A DNA stretch of 64,000 nucleotides from Porphyra umbilicalis (taxonomy: Eukaryota > Rhodophyta > Bangiophyceae > Bangiales > Bangiaceae). This document shows, in pieces, positions 10,577 to 20,544 of this stretch; the stretch's first letter is position 1; each line of letters opens with the position of its first letter. The DNA is taken from NCBI GenBank assembly GCA_002049455.2, contig KV918870.1, forward strand, positions 124,001-188,000, written 5' to 3'. The translations under genes and the position numbers were made by a program. The notes below the pieces were generated by a model, which searched no databases, was not told the origin of the DNA, and saw nothing but the letters and a program-made list of their open reading frames with translations.

Positions 10577-12730
10577 TCCCGCCACTCCCGCCGCCGCCAC
10601 CGCCGCCCGCCGACGCGGCCGCCGCGGCGGCGGTCGCGGCGGCGGTCGCGGCGGTGGCCACGTCCTTGGCCGCCGCCAACTCGGCGGTGACGGCAGCGAG
10701 GCTGTGCGACGAGCGGATGGCCTCGACGGCCATCTTGAGGCGCAGCCGCGCCGTCTCAGACGTGGCCTTTTCAAGCGCCCCGCGCAGCTGGTTGGCCGTC
10801 GACGTGGCGCTTTCCGTGGTCGCTTGGGGGGGGCCGCCGCCGCCGCCGCCACCGCCGCCGCCGCTTCCGCGGCGGCCCGCGCGTCGTGGAGCTCCCGCTC
10901 GAGCCCCTCGCTGCGCCCGAGGAGGCGCCCGAGGAGCGGCGGCACGTCGCGCCAGCGCGGGCGCCCCCCCGCCATGAGCGACCGCACCGCCGCCGCGTCG
11001 GCGGCGGCGGCGGCGTCGCCCCCCCCCCCTGCCCCCCGTCGGCGCCGTCCTCGCTGTAGCGCCACTCGAGGCCGCCATGGTCGCCGCCCGTGCCCCCGTC
11101 GGCCGCCTCCTCGTCGCCGCGTCCCGTCCCCCACTCCCCATCGTCGGCGGCCGCGCCGACGCCGCCGCCGCCCGCGTCGTCGAGGTCGTCGAGCGCGCCC
11201 GCCGCCTCCCCGCCCTCGTCCCAGTCGTCGTCATCGTCCTCCTCCTCCTCCCCGTCGCCGAGGCGGTCGAGCGCGGCGTCCCACGCCTCGGAATTCTTGT
11301 CAATCGTTTGACTGTGGAGCACCCGCAGGTACATGGCGGCGGGCGTGCCGGGCGCGGGGGGGGGGGGGGCCAACTCTTGGCGGGGGCGCTTGAGAGTGCG
11401 CCGCCGCCGAGCGCGGGGGGTCCCCCGCCGCCACCGCCGCCACCGCCGCCGCCGTCGTCGCCGTCGCCGTCCCCGCCGACGGGCTCGCCGTACGCGCCGT
11501 CCGTGGCCACGACCCCGCGACGCAGGAGGGCGTCGAGCAGGTGGTCCTGCCGCAGGGGCGACTCCTCCCCCTCGGGCGCGGTGTGGGCGCGCGCCTTTGC
11601 CAGCGCGTCTGTCAGCTGCGTGGACGGCGGCGCCGGGGGCGGGGGACGGCCGTCCGCAACGGCGGGGGCGCCGCAGAGCGGCGCACCGCCCAAGCATCCC
11701 CGCCCCCACCGCCGGTCGCCGCGTCGGCGCCCGCGCCCGCAAGGAGCTCCAGCTCCAAATCGTCGGCAGACACCCCCGCCGACGACGCGGAGCAGTCTGA
11801 GAGGCACTCCTCCTCGTCCACCACCTCCGCCGCTGCCTCGTCGTCCCACTCGCCACCGCCAGCGTCGTGGAGGGAGCCCCCCTCTTGCACCGACAGGGGG
11901 CTCCCCGTCGACCGACTGGGGCGTTTGGACAGGTGCGCCCCCCCGGCGTCGGCAGCGTCGGCCGCCCGCCAGCGGGGCGGCAGGCAGCAGGTGGCCACCC
12001 GCAGCGTCACCGTCGACCCGTTGGAGAGGCGCACCGTCGTCACGTCGGGCGTGGCCGACGGGGCCGACGGGAGCGCCGTGACGCACGCGCCGACGTCGAG
12101 CACCCCCCGCGCCACGGGCGTGCCGCCGACCGCCACGCCAATCGCGACCCGCTTTGGGTGCGCCAGCCGCCGCCGCCCCGCCGTCGGCGAGACGGTGTGC
12201 CCGCCGCCCCGCCGTGGGAGCAGGTCCTCCTCCTCCTCCTCCCCCTCCTCCGACGACAAGTCGCTGTCGTCCCCCCCCCGCCGCCCGCCGCGCACGTCGG
12301 CCACGCGTACGGCGGCGCCCGGCGGCGGCGGCGGCAGCAGGCACAGCTTCATCGCGTCAATGACGAGCGGCTGCCGCACGACCGCGCGGCGGGCTGTTGT
12401 GGCCGCCACGGGGGTGGTGGCCAGGGGGCCGACCACCCGCGCCGGTCGACGGTCACGACGACCGGCGCGCCCGCGGGGGCGGGGAGGAACCCCACGGTGA
12501 CGACGTGGAGGACGACGCGGAAGCGGGCGACGGTCTGTGGGGGAGGGCCATTGGGGGGGGGGGGGGGGAGGACATGGGCAGGCCCAGGGGGGGGGGGGGG
12601 GGGGGGCGCCGTCTTGGCCACCGCCAAAGATAATGCCACACGGGTCGGCAGTGGCAAAGGCGTCAATAGCGGCGGCGGCGGCGGCGGCGGCGGAGGGGGG
12701 GGGCGGCGGCGGCAGCGACGGCAGTAGCAT
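9870..12730 (-). CDS. NT-C2 domain coiled-coil protein (EEIG1/EHBP1/PMI-like architecture), frame breaks at homopolymers
   Basis: Read from ATG 12730 (MLLPSLPPPP), the product begins with a Pro/Ala leader. An N-terminal C2 domain follows: ARFRVVLHVVTVGFLPAPAG, PVVVTVDRRGW, then QPLVIDAMKLCLLPP, AHPKRVAIGVAVGGTPVARGVLDVGACV and VRLSNGSTVTLRVATCCLPP (about 12530-11970). Then come a Ser/acidic linker; TQLTDALAKARAHTAPEGEE; MYLRVLHSQTIDKNSEAWDAALDRL; acidic Asp/Glu runs; and a long coiled coil (SEGLERELHDARAAAEAA, QLRGALEKATSETARLRLKM, RLRATNATLRDECAVRQAEN, DLREAKMDLALARADADALK). Proteins of this layout in plants and animals tie organelles or vesicles to actin (PMI1, EHBP1). That function is a family analogy here. 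Frames change at G/C runs near 12430, 11640, 11360, 11020 and 10830. The C-terminal end is uncertain. Confidence 0.58.
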
Positions 12731-13905
12731 CGGCCAGGGCGGCGTGAGTGGGCGGCCTCATAGCCGCGCTGGCGGGCGGCCGCGCGGCGCGCAGGGAACG
12801 CCCTACCGCACCCCGCCGCGCGTGTGGGGCGTGCCCCCCGCGCAGGGCAGCGGCACCGCCAATTCCGTCGAGGGGAGGGCGGCGGGACCGCCGCGCGAGT
12901 CCCGCGGGCCCCCGCCGCCCCGCCGTCGACCGCCCCTGCGTTTGCCGACGGCCGCGGCGGCGCGCCCATAGGCGCTGCGCGCCGGGCGCGGGGCGGCGCC
13001 GCCCCCGCTGCGCGCCGCCCCCGCTGCGCGCCGCCCGTGCATTGGGGGGGTTTGACGCGCGCGCGCGGGTTCCCGCCCTCGACACCCCACGGGGCGGGCG
13101 GGCGGGGGCGGCGCCGCGCCGCTGCCGCCGCCGCCGCCGCGGCGGCGGGCGCACGGCGCGCCCGCCGCGTCGACGCGCCGACGCCGACCACGTACGCTGC
13201 CACTGGGGGCGACGGCCACGCGACCGCGGGCGGCGGCGGCGGCGGGGCCCTTGCGTGGCCGCTGCCGCCGGTGCCAAGTCAGGGGCGGCCGGGGCGGGGC
13301 GCGCCCGCATGAGCGCCGGCGGGTGGTGGCGGTCGCGGTTGATGAGCAGGGCGCGGCGGGCAGGGAGAGACGGCAGCGCGCGTGGACGCGGGCGATGACG
13401 GACGGGCCTCGACTTGGATCGCCAGCGTGGCGCACTTGTAAAACAATGGGAGCAATCTGTGTGCCCGTCTACAAACAACTTACTCTAATAACCAATTTTC
13501 GTATTAGATAAGTACACCATTGTAGAAAACATTGTCTTCCGATGCCGTGGCGGGTCCCGCAGCAGCAGCGGCCATGACAGCCCCGACGCACCCGCGTCCG
13601 TGCGCGTCGGGCGCGTCGGCGCCACCGACGTAGTGGGTTCCGGCCCGCGCCTCGGCCGGCCGCCCCGCCGCTGCCAGCACTGCAAAACTCGTTGTAGCAG
13701 CTGCTGTGTTCTGTGCCAAGGAGGTTCCTTCCTAGTGCCGCTCCCGGTCTGTTTCACGGTGCCGCTGCTCAACCGGGTTTGGTCGCTCCGTCGCGCACGG
13801 CCGCCCCTCCACCGCCATCCCTGCCGCTGCCCCCCTGTGCGCTTGGCGACCTCCCCGCACCCCGCCTCTGGGACTTGCACCGAGCACCTGTGGTCCCCGG
13901 AAACC
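12731..13905. other. Divergent intergenic region between the NT-C2 gene and SPT5
   Basis: No coding sequence is supported. The left 600 bases are GC-rich low-complexity DNA. A short AT-richer stretch (about 13435-13540) stands out and could hold promoter elements for either gene. The SPT5 frame is open upstream to an ATG at 13600, but that extension is Cys/Pro/Arg-rich and unlike any SPT5, so I treat it as leader. Confidence 0.5.
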
Positions 13906-16900
13906 ATGTCCAGGCGGCGGCGCGATGAAGATGACGAGGACGAGGAAGACGCGTCGGACGCTGGCTCGGACTCTGGGGCCTCCTCTGGGTCTGGGTCCGA
14001 CTCGGAGCCCGAGCCGCGCGGCAAGAAGCGCGGCCGCCCCTCTGGGGGCGGCCGCTCAGCGGCGCCCCAAAAGAAGCGGCCGGGCACCATTTTTGTCGAC
14101 GATCAAGCCGACGTGTCGACCGACGATGAGGGCGACGACAGCGACGAGGGCGACGTTGGCGACCTCATTGCCGCCGACGATGAGGAGGCAGAGAGCACCT
14201 CGGCAGCGGCCGCCGCCGCGCGCTTGCACGCGCGCGGCGGCGGGCGCTTCCGCTCCGACTTGCCCGACGAGAGCGCGGAGCTGCAGCGGCTCGTCGACAC
14301 GCGCTACGGCCACGCCGCCCAGATGAACTTTGACGATGACGGGGCCATGGCGGAGGGCGCCGTCGGACAGGCGTCGCTGCAGCCGACCATCCGCGACCCC
14401 AAACTGTACCGCGTCAGCTGCTTGGCGGGCCGCGAAAAGGAGGGCGTCATTTGCTTGATGCAAAAGCACTTTTCGATGGCGGCCAAGGGCACCCCGCTGG
14501 CCATCTCGGGCGCCGTTGCGCCCGAGCACCTCAAGGCGAGCATCTACGTGGAGGCGCGCCGTGCCGACGCGGTGCGCACGGCGGTGGCGGGCCTCCGCCT
14601 CTTGTCGGCGTACAACATGGCGGCCGTGCCCCTCGACGAGATGGTGGCGGTGATGGCGCTGCCCAAGCGCGCCCAAAAACTCCGCCCCTACGCGTGGGTG
14701 CGCATCACCCGCGGCATGTACAAGGACGACTTGGCGCAGGTGTTTGACGTGCGGGAGGGCGGCGGCGAGCTGTCGGTCGTCATCCGCCTCGTGCCCCGCC
14801 TGGACTTGTCGGTGCCCGGGGAGGAGTCGGACGAGGAGGATGGGGATGAGGAGGCAGCCGAGCGGCAGAGCCGCTTTGGCAAAAAGACCAGCGGGCGGCG
14901 CTTTGGCTTGACCGCCTCGGGCGACCGCCCCCCACAGCGACTGTTTGACAAGGACGAGCTCCGCCGCACGCACGGCTCGTCGGTGGACGTGTACACCAAG
15001 TGGGACCGCAACTCCCAGGAGGAGTACGACTGGTGGGAGAAGAAGCAGTTTTGCTACGGGCTGCTCTACAAGAAGGTGGCGCCCAAGTCGCTCCTGTCGG
15101 GCGACGCCGTGCACCCGACGGTGGAGGAGGTGGAAATGTTTCAAGCCGCCGAGGCACGCATGCGCTCCACCGCCCGGGAGAATGACGAGGAGGAGGTGGA
15201 ACAAAAGTCCCTCCACCTGGACCTGTCGTCTGTGGCTGCCGCCCGCGTGACGGTGCTGCTCAAGGGGGACGCCATCCGCGTCATCTCGGGCGAGCAAAAG
15301 GGCGCTGTTGGCACGGTGGCGGCCGTCCAAGAAAAGGAGGGCGTCGTGTCGGTCAAACTCAAGGGCATCTCGGACCCGGTGCCCGTCTCCCGGGCGTCGG
15401 TTGTCAAGCACTTTAGCGCCGGTGACCACGTCAAGGTGGCGGTCGGCCGGCGGGCCGGCGAGACGGGCGTGGTCGTTGACATGGCGGACGAGGTGCTGAC
15501 GCTCTTCTCAGACGCGACCAAGGAGGAGTTTAAGGTGCTCGCCTCTTCGGTCGTGGAGTCGTCGGACCTTGCCGCAGAGCTGGTCATTGCCGGCGCGGGT
15601 GGGGCCGCCGCCGGCAGCGACGCGGCACCCGCGTATGAGCTGTTTGATTTGGTGTCGCTCCACTCGGACCCCCGCGCGCGTGGCGTCGTCGTGCAGGTTA
15701 AGGCGGACGGGGTGACCATCCTGGACCTCCACGGCCGCGTCCGCGCCGTGTCCCTGCGGGACGTCAAGGGCAAAGTTGCCGACCGGCACATGCGGGCGCT
15801 GGACATGCGCAAGAACCCGATTGCGGCCAACGACGTCATCCGGGTGGCCGACGGGCCGCTCAAGAACCGGTCTGGCATTGTCAAGCACGTCACGGGGGAT
15901 ACCGTCTTTTTCCAGGCACGCGACGAGATGCGCAACTGCGGCATGCTGGTGGTCGCCGCCGCGCGCGTCCTGGCCCAGTCGGTCGGGTCGGCCGCACGGC
16001 GGGCGCCCATGGGCGGTGGCCTCGGCATGAACGGGGTCCCCCCGCGCCCACAATCGTCGCTCGTCCGCACCGCGTCGCCCTTTGCGGGCGCCCTGTCGGC
16101 GCTGACGGACGGGCGGAATTCGCGGCCTGACATGATGGCCCCGTCCGCTCGCTCGTCGATTGCAACGATGAGCGGTGGCATGCGGGGCGGCATGGGCGGC
16201 GGCCGCGGCCGTGGGCGGGGGGCAGGCGACGCGCTCGACGGCAAGCACGTGACCATCCGGTCCGGCTCGTACAAGGGCCACAAGGGCCGCGTCATGAGCG
16301 CCAACGACTCGCGCGTGCGCGTCGAGCTCGAGGCGATGATGAAGGTGGTGACCATCGATCGAGCCCGCGTTGTGGAGCGCGACGGCGAGGCGCGGGTCGG
16401 GCGGGGCTACCAGAGCGGCCGCCTCCAGGCGAGTATCGGCCACGGGCGGCCGCCGTCGTATGATGGGGGCAGCAATTTCGGGAGCGTGCCCCCCCGTGGC
16501 TCCACGCCCGGCCGCCCAGACGGTGGGTACGGGGGCGGCAGCGGATTTGCGCCCGGTAGCCGCACTCCCGCGCACGGGGGAATTGGCATGGCAGGGGGGT
16601 ACGGAGGGGGCGGATCCCGCCCTTTTACGCCATCCCGAATGGCCACGCCGAGCCGGCTGGGCGACGGCTCCCGCACGCCGGGCCACCCGGGGGTGGGCGG
16701 GTCGGGCTTTTTGGGGTCCTCCACACCCGCCCACCCGTCGTCCTACGGGGGTATCGGGTCGGCGACGCCGGCGCACCCGAGCTTTGGCGCCGAGTCGTAC
16801 CGCCCCATGACGCCCTCGTCCCGACCCGGCGGCGCGTCTCCCTACCATCAGCCCCAAGCCGCCCCCTCGTCGGCACCCTATAACCCATACGGCGTCGCGT

Positions 16901-17529
16901 CGGGCGGTGCTTCCGCCTACCCCTCCGACGTGCCGACGCCCGGCGGCATGCCGCGCACGCCCGGCACGCCCATGGTCGAGCCCCGCACCCCCGGCGGGGG
17001 CGGTATGATTGCTGAACCCCGCACGCCTGCCGCGGATGGCGGCTATGGCACGGAGGCGGGCACGCCCTACGAGGCGGTCGCGACGCCCGGCGTGTACAAT
17101 GACGTGCCCGCCACGCCGGGCGACGGCTTTGCCGGGGAGCAGGAGAGCGGCACCGCCGAGTTTGACGCGCTCGTCGACGTGGAGGTGACGGTCATCCTCA
17201 ACAACTCCCCGTCGGACACGCGGCCGGCGCGGGTCGTGTCGGTGCGCCCCGACGGCGCCATGTACACGGTCGCGTGGCTGGATGGCGCCGACAAGGGCAC
17301 CGAAGTGGACATTGGCTACCAGGAGCTGATGATTGTCAGCGCGCAGTGTGAGCCCGAGCAGGACGGCCAAGCGGGGGAACGCGTCAAGGTCATCCGCGGG
17401 GACCACCTCGGCAAGCGCGCGGCGGTCGTGTCGGCCGACGACGAGGGCGAGGCGGTGCTGCGGTTGGAGGACAACCAAGACATCATTGTCGTGCCCCGCA
17501 CCAACCTTGCAAAGCTCGCCGCCTACTGA
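13906..17529 (+). CDS. SPT5: Transcription elongation factor SPT5 (DSIF large subunit)
   Basis: Nuclear elongation factor that with SPT4 forms DSIF, clamps RNA polymerase II and controls pausing and processivity. Single exon of 1,207 residues, within the eukaryotic range. In order it shows an acidic, serine-rich N-terminus (residues 1-100); the NGN domain, about 167-251 (LYRVSCLAGREKEGVICLMQ), which binds SPT4; and KOW domains near 260 (PYAWVRITRGMYKDDLAQVF), 449 (GDAIRVISGEQKGAVGTV), 506 (GDHVKVAVGRRAGETGVV), 577, 642 (ANDVIRVADGPLKNRSGIV) and 779 (GKHVTIRSGSYKGHKGRV). A C-terminal repeat region follows at about 865-1065, rich in S/T-P and TPAHP/RTPG motifs (the kinase-target CTR), and a last KOW near 1158. 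The ATG at 13906 is chosen because the family-like acidic start MSRRRRDEDDED follows directly. The whole frame is intact. Confidence 0.96.
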   Translation: MSRRRRDEDDEDEEDASDAGSDSGASSGSGSDSEPEPRGKKRGRPSGGGRSAAPQKKRPGTIFVDDQADVSTDDEGDDSDEGDVGDLIAADDEEAESTSAAAAAARLHARGGGRFRSDLPDESAELQRLVDTRYGHAAQMNFDDDGAMAEGAVGQASLQPTIRDPKLYRVSCLAGREKEGVICLMQKHFSMAAKGTPLAISGAVAPEHLKASIYVEARRADAVRTAVAGLRLLSAYNMAAVPLDEMVAVMALPKRAQKLRPYAWVRITRGMYKDDLAQVFDVREGGGELSVVIRLVPRLDLSVPGEESDEEDGDEEAAERQSRFGKKTSGRRFGLTASGDRPPQRLFDKDELRRTHGSSVDVYTKWDRNSQEEYDWWEKKQFCYGLLYKKVAPKSLLSGDAVHPTVEEVEMFQAAEARMRSTARENDEEEVEQKSLHLDLSSVAAARVTVLLKGDAIRVISGEQKGAVGTVAAVQEKEGVVSVKLKGISDPVPVSRASVVKHFSAGDHVKVAVGRRAGETGVVVDMADEVLTLFSDATKEEFKVLASSVVESSDLAAELVIAGAGGAAAGSDAAPAYELFDLVSLHSDPRARGVVVQVKADGVTILDLHGRVRAVSLRDVKGKVADRHMRALDMRKNPIAANDVIRVADGPLKNRSGIVKHVTGDTVFFQARDEMRNCGMLVVAAARVLAQSVGSAARRAPMGGGLGMNGVPPRPQSSLVRTASPFAGALSALTDGRNSRPDMMAPSARSSIATMSGGMRGGMGGGRGRGRGAGDALDGKHVTIRSGSYKGHKGRVMSANDSRVRVELEAMMKVVTIDRARVVERDGEARVGRGYQSGRLQASIGHGRPPSYDGGSNFGSVPPRGSTPGRPDGGYGGGSGFAPGSRTPAHGGIGMAGGYGGGGSRPFTPSRMATPSRLGDGSRTPGHPGVGGSGFLGSSTPAHPSSYGGIGSATPAHPSFGAESYRPMTPSSRPGGASPYHQPQAAPSSAPYNPYGVASGGASAYPSDVPTPGGMPRTPGTPMVEPRTPGGGGMIAEPRTPAADGGYGTEAGTPYEAVATPGVYNDVPATPGDGFAGEQESGTAEFDALVDVEVTVILNNSPSDTRPARVVSVRPDGAMYTVAWLDGADKGTEVDIGYQELMIVSAQCEPEQDGQAGERVKVIRGDHLGKRAAVVSADDEGEAVLRLEDNQDIIVVPRTNLAKLAAY

Positions 17530-17762
17530 GGAGGGACGTGCGAGACGGGGCGCAGGGGCAGCAGACGCGCGCGTGTATGTATGAGATGGGCTGCGTCGAT
17601 GGGGTGTGTCGGTCGGGTCGTAGGTTCCTCCGTCCGCTGCAGTGGGACGGACCAAAGCTATCCTTGCCGTGGTTTTTCTTTTTTTGTTGTTTTCTTGTGG
17701 CAGCCGCGCGCGGCCTCCCCGTCGTCGGCACGCGGCGTCCCCCCCGCCCCCCCCCCTCCCCC

Positions 17763-18463
17763 TCACCAGTTTTGCAAACAAACGAGCGACGCCACGTCGG
17801 CCGGCGCGCGGCACAGCGGGCACCCGCGGCGCGCCGCCACCCAGCCGCCGACGCACGCCCAACAAAACACGTGCCCGCACGCCGTCGCCGTCGGCCGCCG
17901 GCGGGGCCCGAGACACAAAACGCACGTCGGCGGGCGCGCGTCTGCCGGCGCGGCCGCCGTGGCGCCCGGCGACCCCGCCCCATCGACCGCCGCGGCCTTG
18001 TCCCCCACCGCCGCGGCGGCCGCCCCCCCCCCCCGTCCGTGTCCCCCCCCGAGTCGCCCTCGTCGGGCACGGGCGGCACCCCCCCCCCCCCATCACCTCG
18101 ACCCAGGCGGCGAGTGGGGACACCCCCCCTCCCCGTCTTCCCCCCCGCCCCGCGCGCAGCCGCGCCCGCACCGCGCGGCCCGTACGCACCGCGCGGAGGG
18201 CGAGGGCGGCGGCCATGGCCGCCCCCACCCAGCGGTACCCGCCGCCCCCCGGCGGGTCGGCATAGGCGCCGCCGACGCCCGTGCGGCGGCGGCCGACGGC
18301 GCCGACCACGTCGACGGCGGTGCCGCCACGGGCGGCGCCGAGGAAGAGGGCGGCGAGGACCACCTCCCGCAGCCGGTCGGCGAGCGCGTCGACGGCGGCG
18401 GCTCCGAGGATGGGGGGGGGGGGGGGGGGGGCGCCCCGACCGCCCGGCCGCCGACGGGGGGGG

Positions 18464-18495
<32 letters not shown>

Positions 18496-18898
18496 GCCAC
18501 CAGCGGGTCCGCCCCACCGCGGCGGCGGCGGTGGCGGTCGCCCAGACGGCCACCTCCCTGCACGCCGCCGCTTGGGCGGCCGCGTAGACGAGGGCGGCGG
18601 CGGGGGAGAGGGGGCGGCCGCGGCGCGTCGGCACGACGCGCCCGTGCTCGTCGCCGGGCGTGGAGCGGGACGGGTGGGTGAGGGCAGACGCGTAGTAGAG
18701 GAAGGTCGCCACGACGGATGGGGTGAGGGGGGGGGGGAAGAGCCGCGACAGCCACGGGGGGACGCGCACGTCCTCGGGGGGGGTCACCGCCGCCGCCAGC
18801 GCCGCAATGTGCGTCGCGTCGGCGACGGTGGCGCGGAGGATGTCGACCGTGGAGGCAGGGGGGAGGGGGGGGGAAGGGGGTGGGGGGGGGGGAGACAT
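17763..18898 (-). CDS. PEX10: Peroxisome biogenesis factor 10, RING E3 ligase (frame breaks at homopolymers)
   Basis: Peroxisomal membrane RING protein that with PEX2 and PEX12 forms the retrotranslocation ubiquitin-ligase channel recycling PEX5. The C-terminus is diagnostic: PPTCVLCLGPRRRPTATACG, then HVFCWACVGGWVAARRGCPL and CRAPADVASLVCLQNW, a complete C3HC4 RING followed by the short hydrophobic tail typical of PEX10. The N-terminus from ATG 18898 has STVDILRATVADATHIAAL and, further on, SALTHPSRSTPGDEHGRVVP, matching the conserved PEX10 helix and the TLGEEY-like motif. A middle stretch (AAMAAALALRAVRTGRAVRA) would be a membrane helix. The three parts lie in different frames, with shifts at G/C runs near 18415-18435 and 18020-18095, so I join them as one gene with homopolymer errors. 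It converges on SPT5, with 233 bases between the two stops. Confidence 0.85.
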
Positions 18899-20544
18899 TG
18901 TACAGGACTGGGCGGGGGTACCCGTTTGGCCGGGGGGGGGGGGCTGCGGGGACAGTGGCGCGGGCGGCAGGCACCGCGAGCGTGGCGGTGGCCGCGCACG
19001 GGGATGCGCCGCGACGCGTTACGGCAAAGACAAAGTCAAGGCACTCGACGTCAGGGTCTGGTCCAGGTCTTGTGTAAGGCTCCACTCACCATGCACAACA
19101 TGTAGCACCCCCAATAAAACTCTCGCGACTGGGGAGCTCCCACCGAGCGAAGCGCCGTCGAGGTGGCGGTCCGCGCAGGCCACCGTGCAGCCACCCGTCT
19201 CTCCCCCGTCGAGCACCCGGAGTGGACGTGGTCTGAGATGCCCTGCTTCCCTCCCTTTGACGCCCTATTCGGTCTCCCATGCCGGCAGGTGCATGCGCTG
19301 CCCCGCTGCTCCGCCGTGCGAATAAAACGTCAGACGACGCGGCCAGCGCGGTCCCCCGCACGCGCCGCGTCGTCTGCCGCCGCCCGCACGACCGCCCCCC
19401 AGTAAGGATGTTTACCACCGCCAGCGCTATCCGTACCTTTGTGTGCCCGCGCGCCGCCGGCAGGGCCATCGCTGCCCTTTCGCCGACGTGCCGCTCGTCA
19501 ACGGCCGCGGCGGCCAGGCGCAGCGCCGCCACCGCCGGCGCGGGCCCCCCAGCGGCGGCCCTCTCGTAGCGGCGCCCGGCCGTGGTCCTCCCCATTGGCG
19601 AGTGGGGCGCCTCCTAGCGGGCACCGCAGGGGCTCGTCCGTGGCGTGCGGCGGCGCGGCCGCAGCGCCGGAGGAGCTGCGAAAAAAGGCCCCAGTCGACG
19701 ACGACGACGACGGCGGCGGTGACGGCGACGGCAGCGACGGCGGTAGCAGAGGCAGCGGCGGCGCTGCATTGGCTGCCGCTCGGGGCTGGGGAAGCTCATT
19801 GCCGCCCACGGCCGCAGGGATGGCTGCGGCCGCTGCTGTCGCCGCTATGGATGGGGGGACGGCTGCCGCCCATCGTGGGGGACGCCCCAGTGGTTGCCCG
19901 TCAACGGGGACCAGCGGCTGGAAGCACGATGCTGATGCCGTAGGCGCTAAATGTGTGGGGCGGGAGAGGCATTGGGACGACGCCCAGCGCACACTCAAAA
20001 CCGCTCCCGAGGCTGCAACCCCTGTAGGCAGCCCCTGGAATCGGCACTGCACCGTCACGCCGCCTAATCTCCCCCATCCCCGTGGTGCCACACCGGCAGC
20101 AGGGCGCTCCGCCGTCGGCCGTTGGCGGGGACAACGGGTGCGCCAACGCCCGGGCGACGAGCCAATCGCGGTGCGGCCACACGCAAAACGGCAGCGGGGG
20201 GCGGCGGTCAACTTTGGCGAGAGCCGTGGGCGCGCTGGCCGTGCTGCCCACCCACTGCCACCCCGAGGGCACGCACCTGGGGGGACACGAAGCGCCAAGA
20301 AAGACGAGCGTGGGAGCCGTTCTTTTTTTTGTTTTGCCGAGCCAACCGCGCCACGCAATCGCAGCTGTACGGACGGAGCTCACAGTCTCGAAAGCCCGTG
20401 GATCCCGGCTGACAGTCACGGCGCCCTCGGCGCAACGGCGCTGCCGGCCGTGGCCGCGGCTCGGACCATCACCGCCGCGCCCCCCCCCCGACCAGGCGGC
20501 CCCCCTGCTCGGCGGACCCGACCCCTGTCCGGCGGTAGACCAGC
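18899..20544. other. Intergenic region between PEX10 and the IPK gene, mostly unassigned
   Basis: It holds the PEX10 upstream region. Open frames on both strands (for example minus 19498-20358 and 19901-20470) have plausible composition but no domain I recognise. AATAAA-like words occur at about 19111 and 19320 on the plus strand. A short presequence-like ORF is listed separately. Confidence 0.4.
19408..19569 (+). CDS. Short ORF resembling a mitochondrial/plastid targeting presequence
   Basis: A 53-codon frame starts MFTTASAIRTFVCPRAAGRA and continues Ser/Ala/Arg-rich with no acidic residues, the composition of an organelle-targeting peptide. No mature domain follows in frame before the stop at 19569. 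It could be the first exon of a spliced gene, a homopolymer-broken gene, or chance. Low certainty. Confidence 0.2.
   Translation: MFTTASAIRTFVCPRAAGRAIAALSPTCRSSTAAAARRSAATAGAGPPAAALS

Noticed and set aside
13600-13905. Upstream in-frame extension of SPT5
   Set aside because: The extra residues are Cys/Arg/Pro-rich and unlike SPT5; the ATG at 13906 gives the usual acidic start.
15508-18363. 951-codon minus-strand frame across SPT5 and PEX10
   Set aside because: It overlaps the intact SPT5 antisense for most of its length; only the PEX10 middle part is real coding in that frame.
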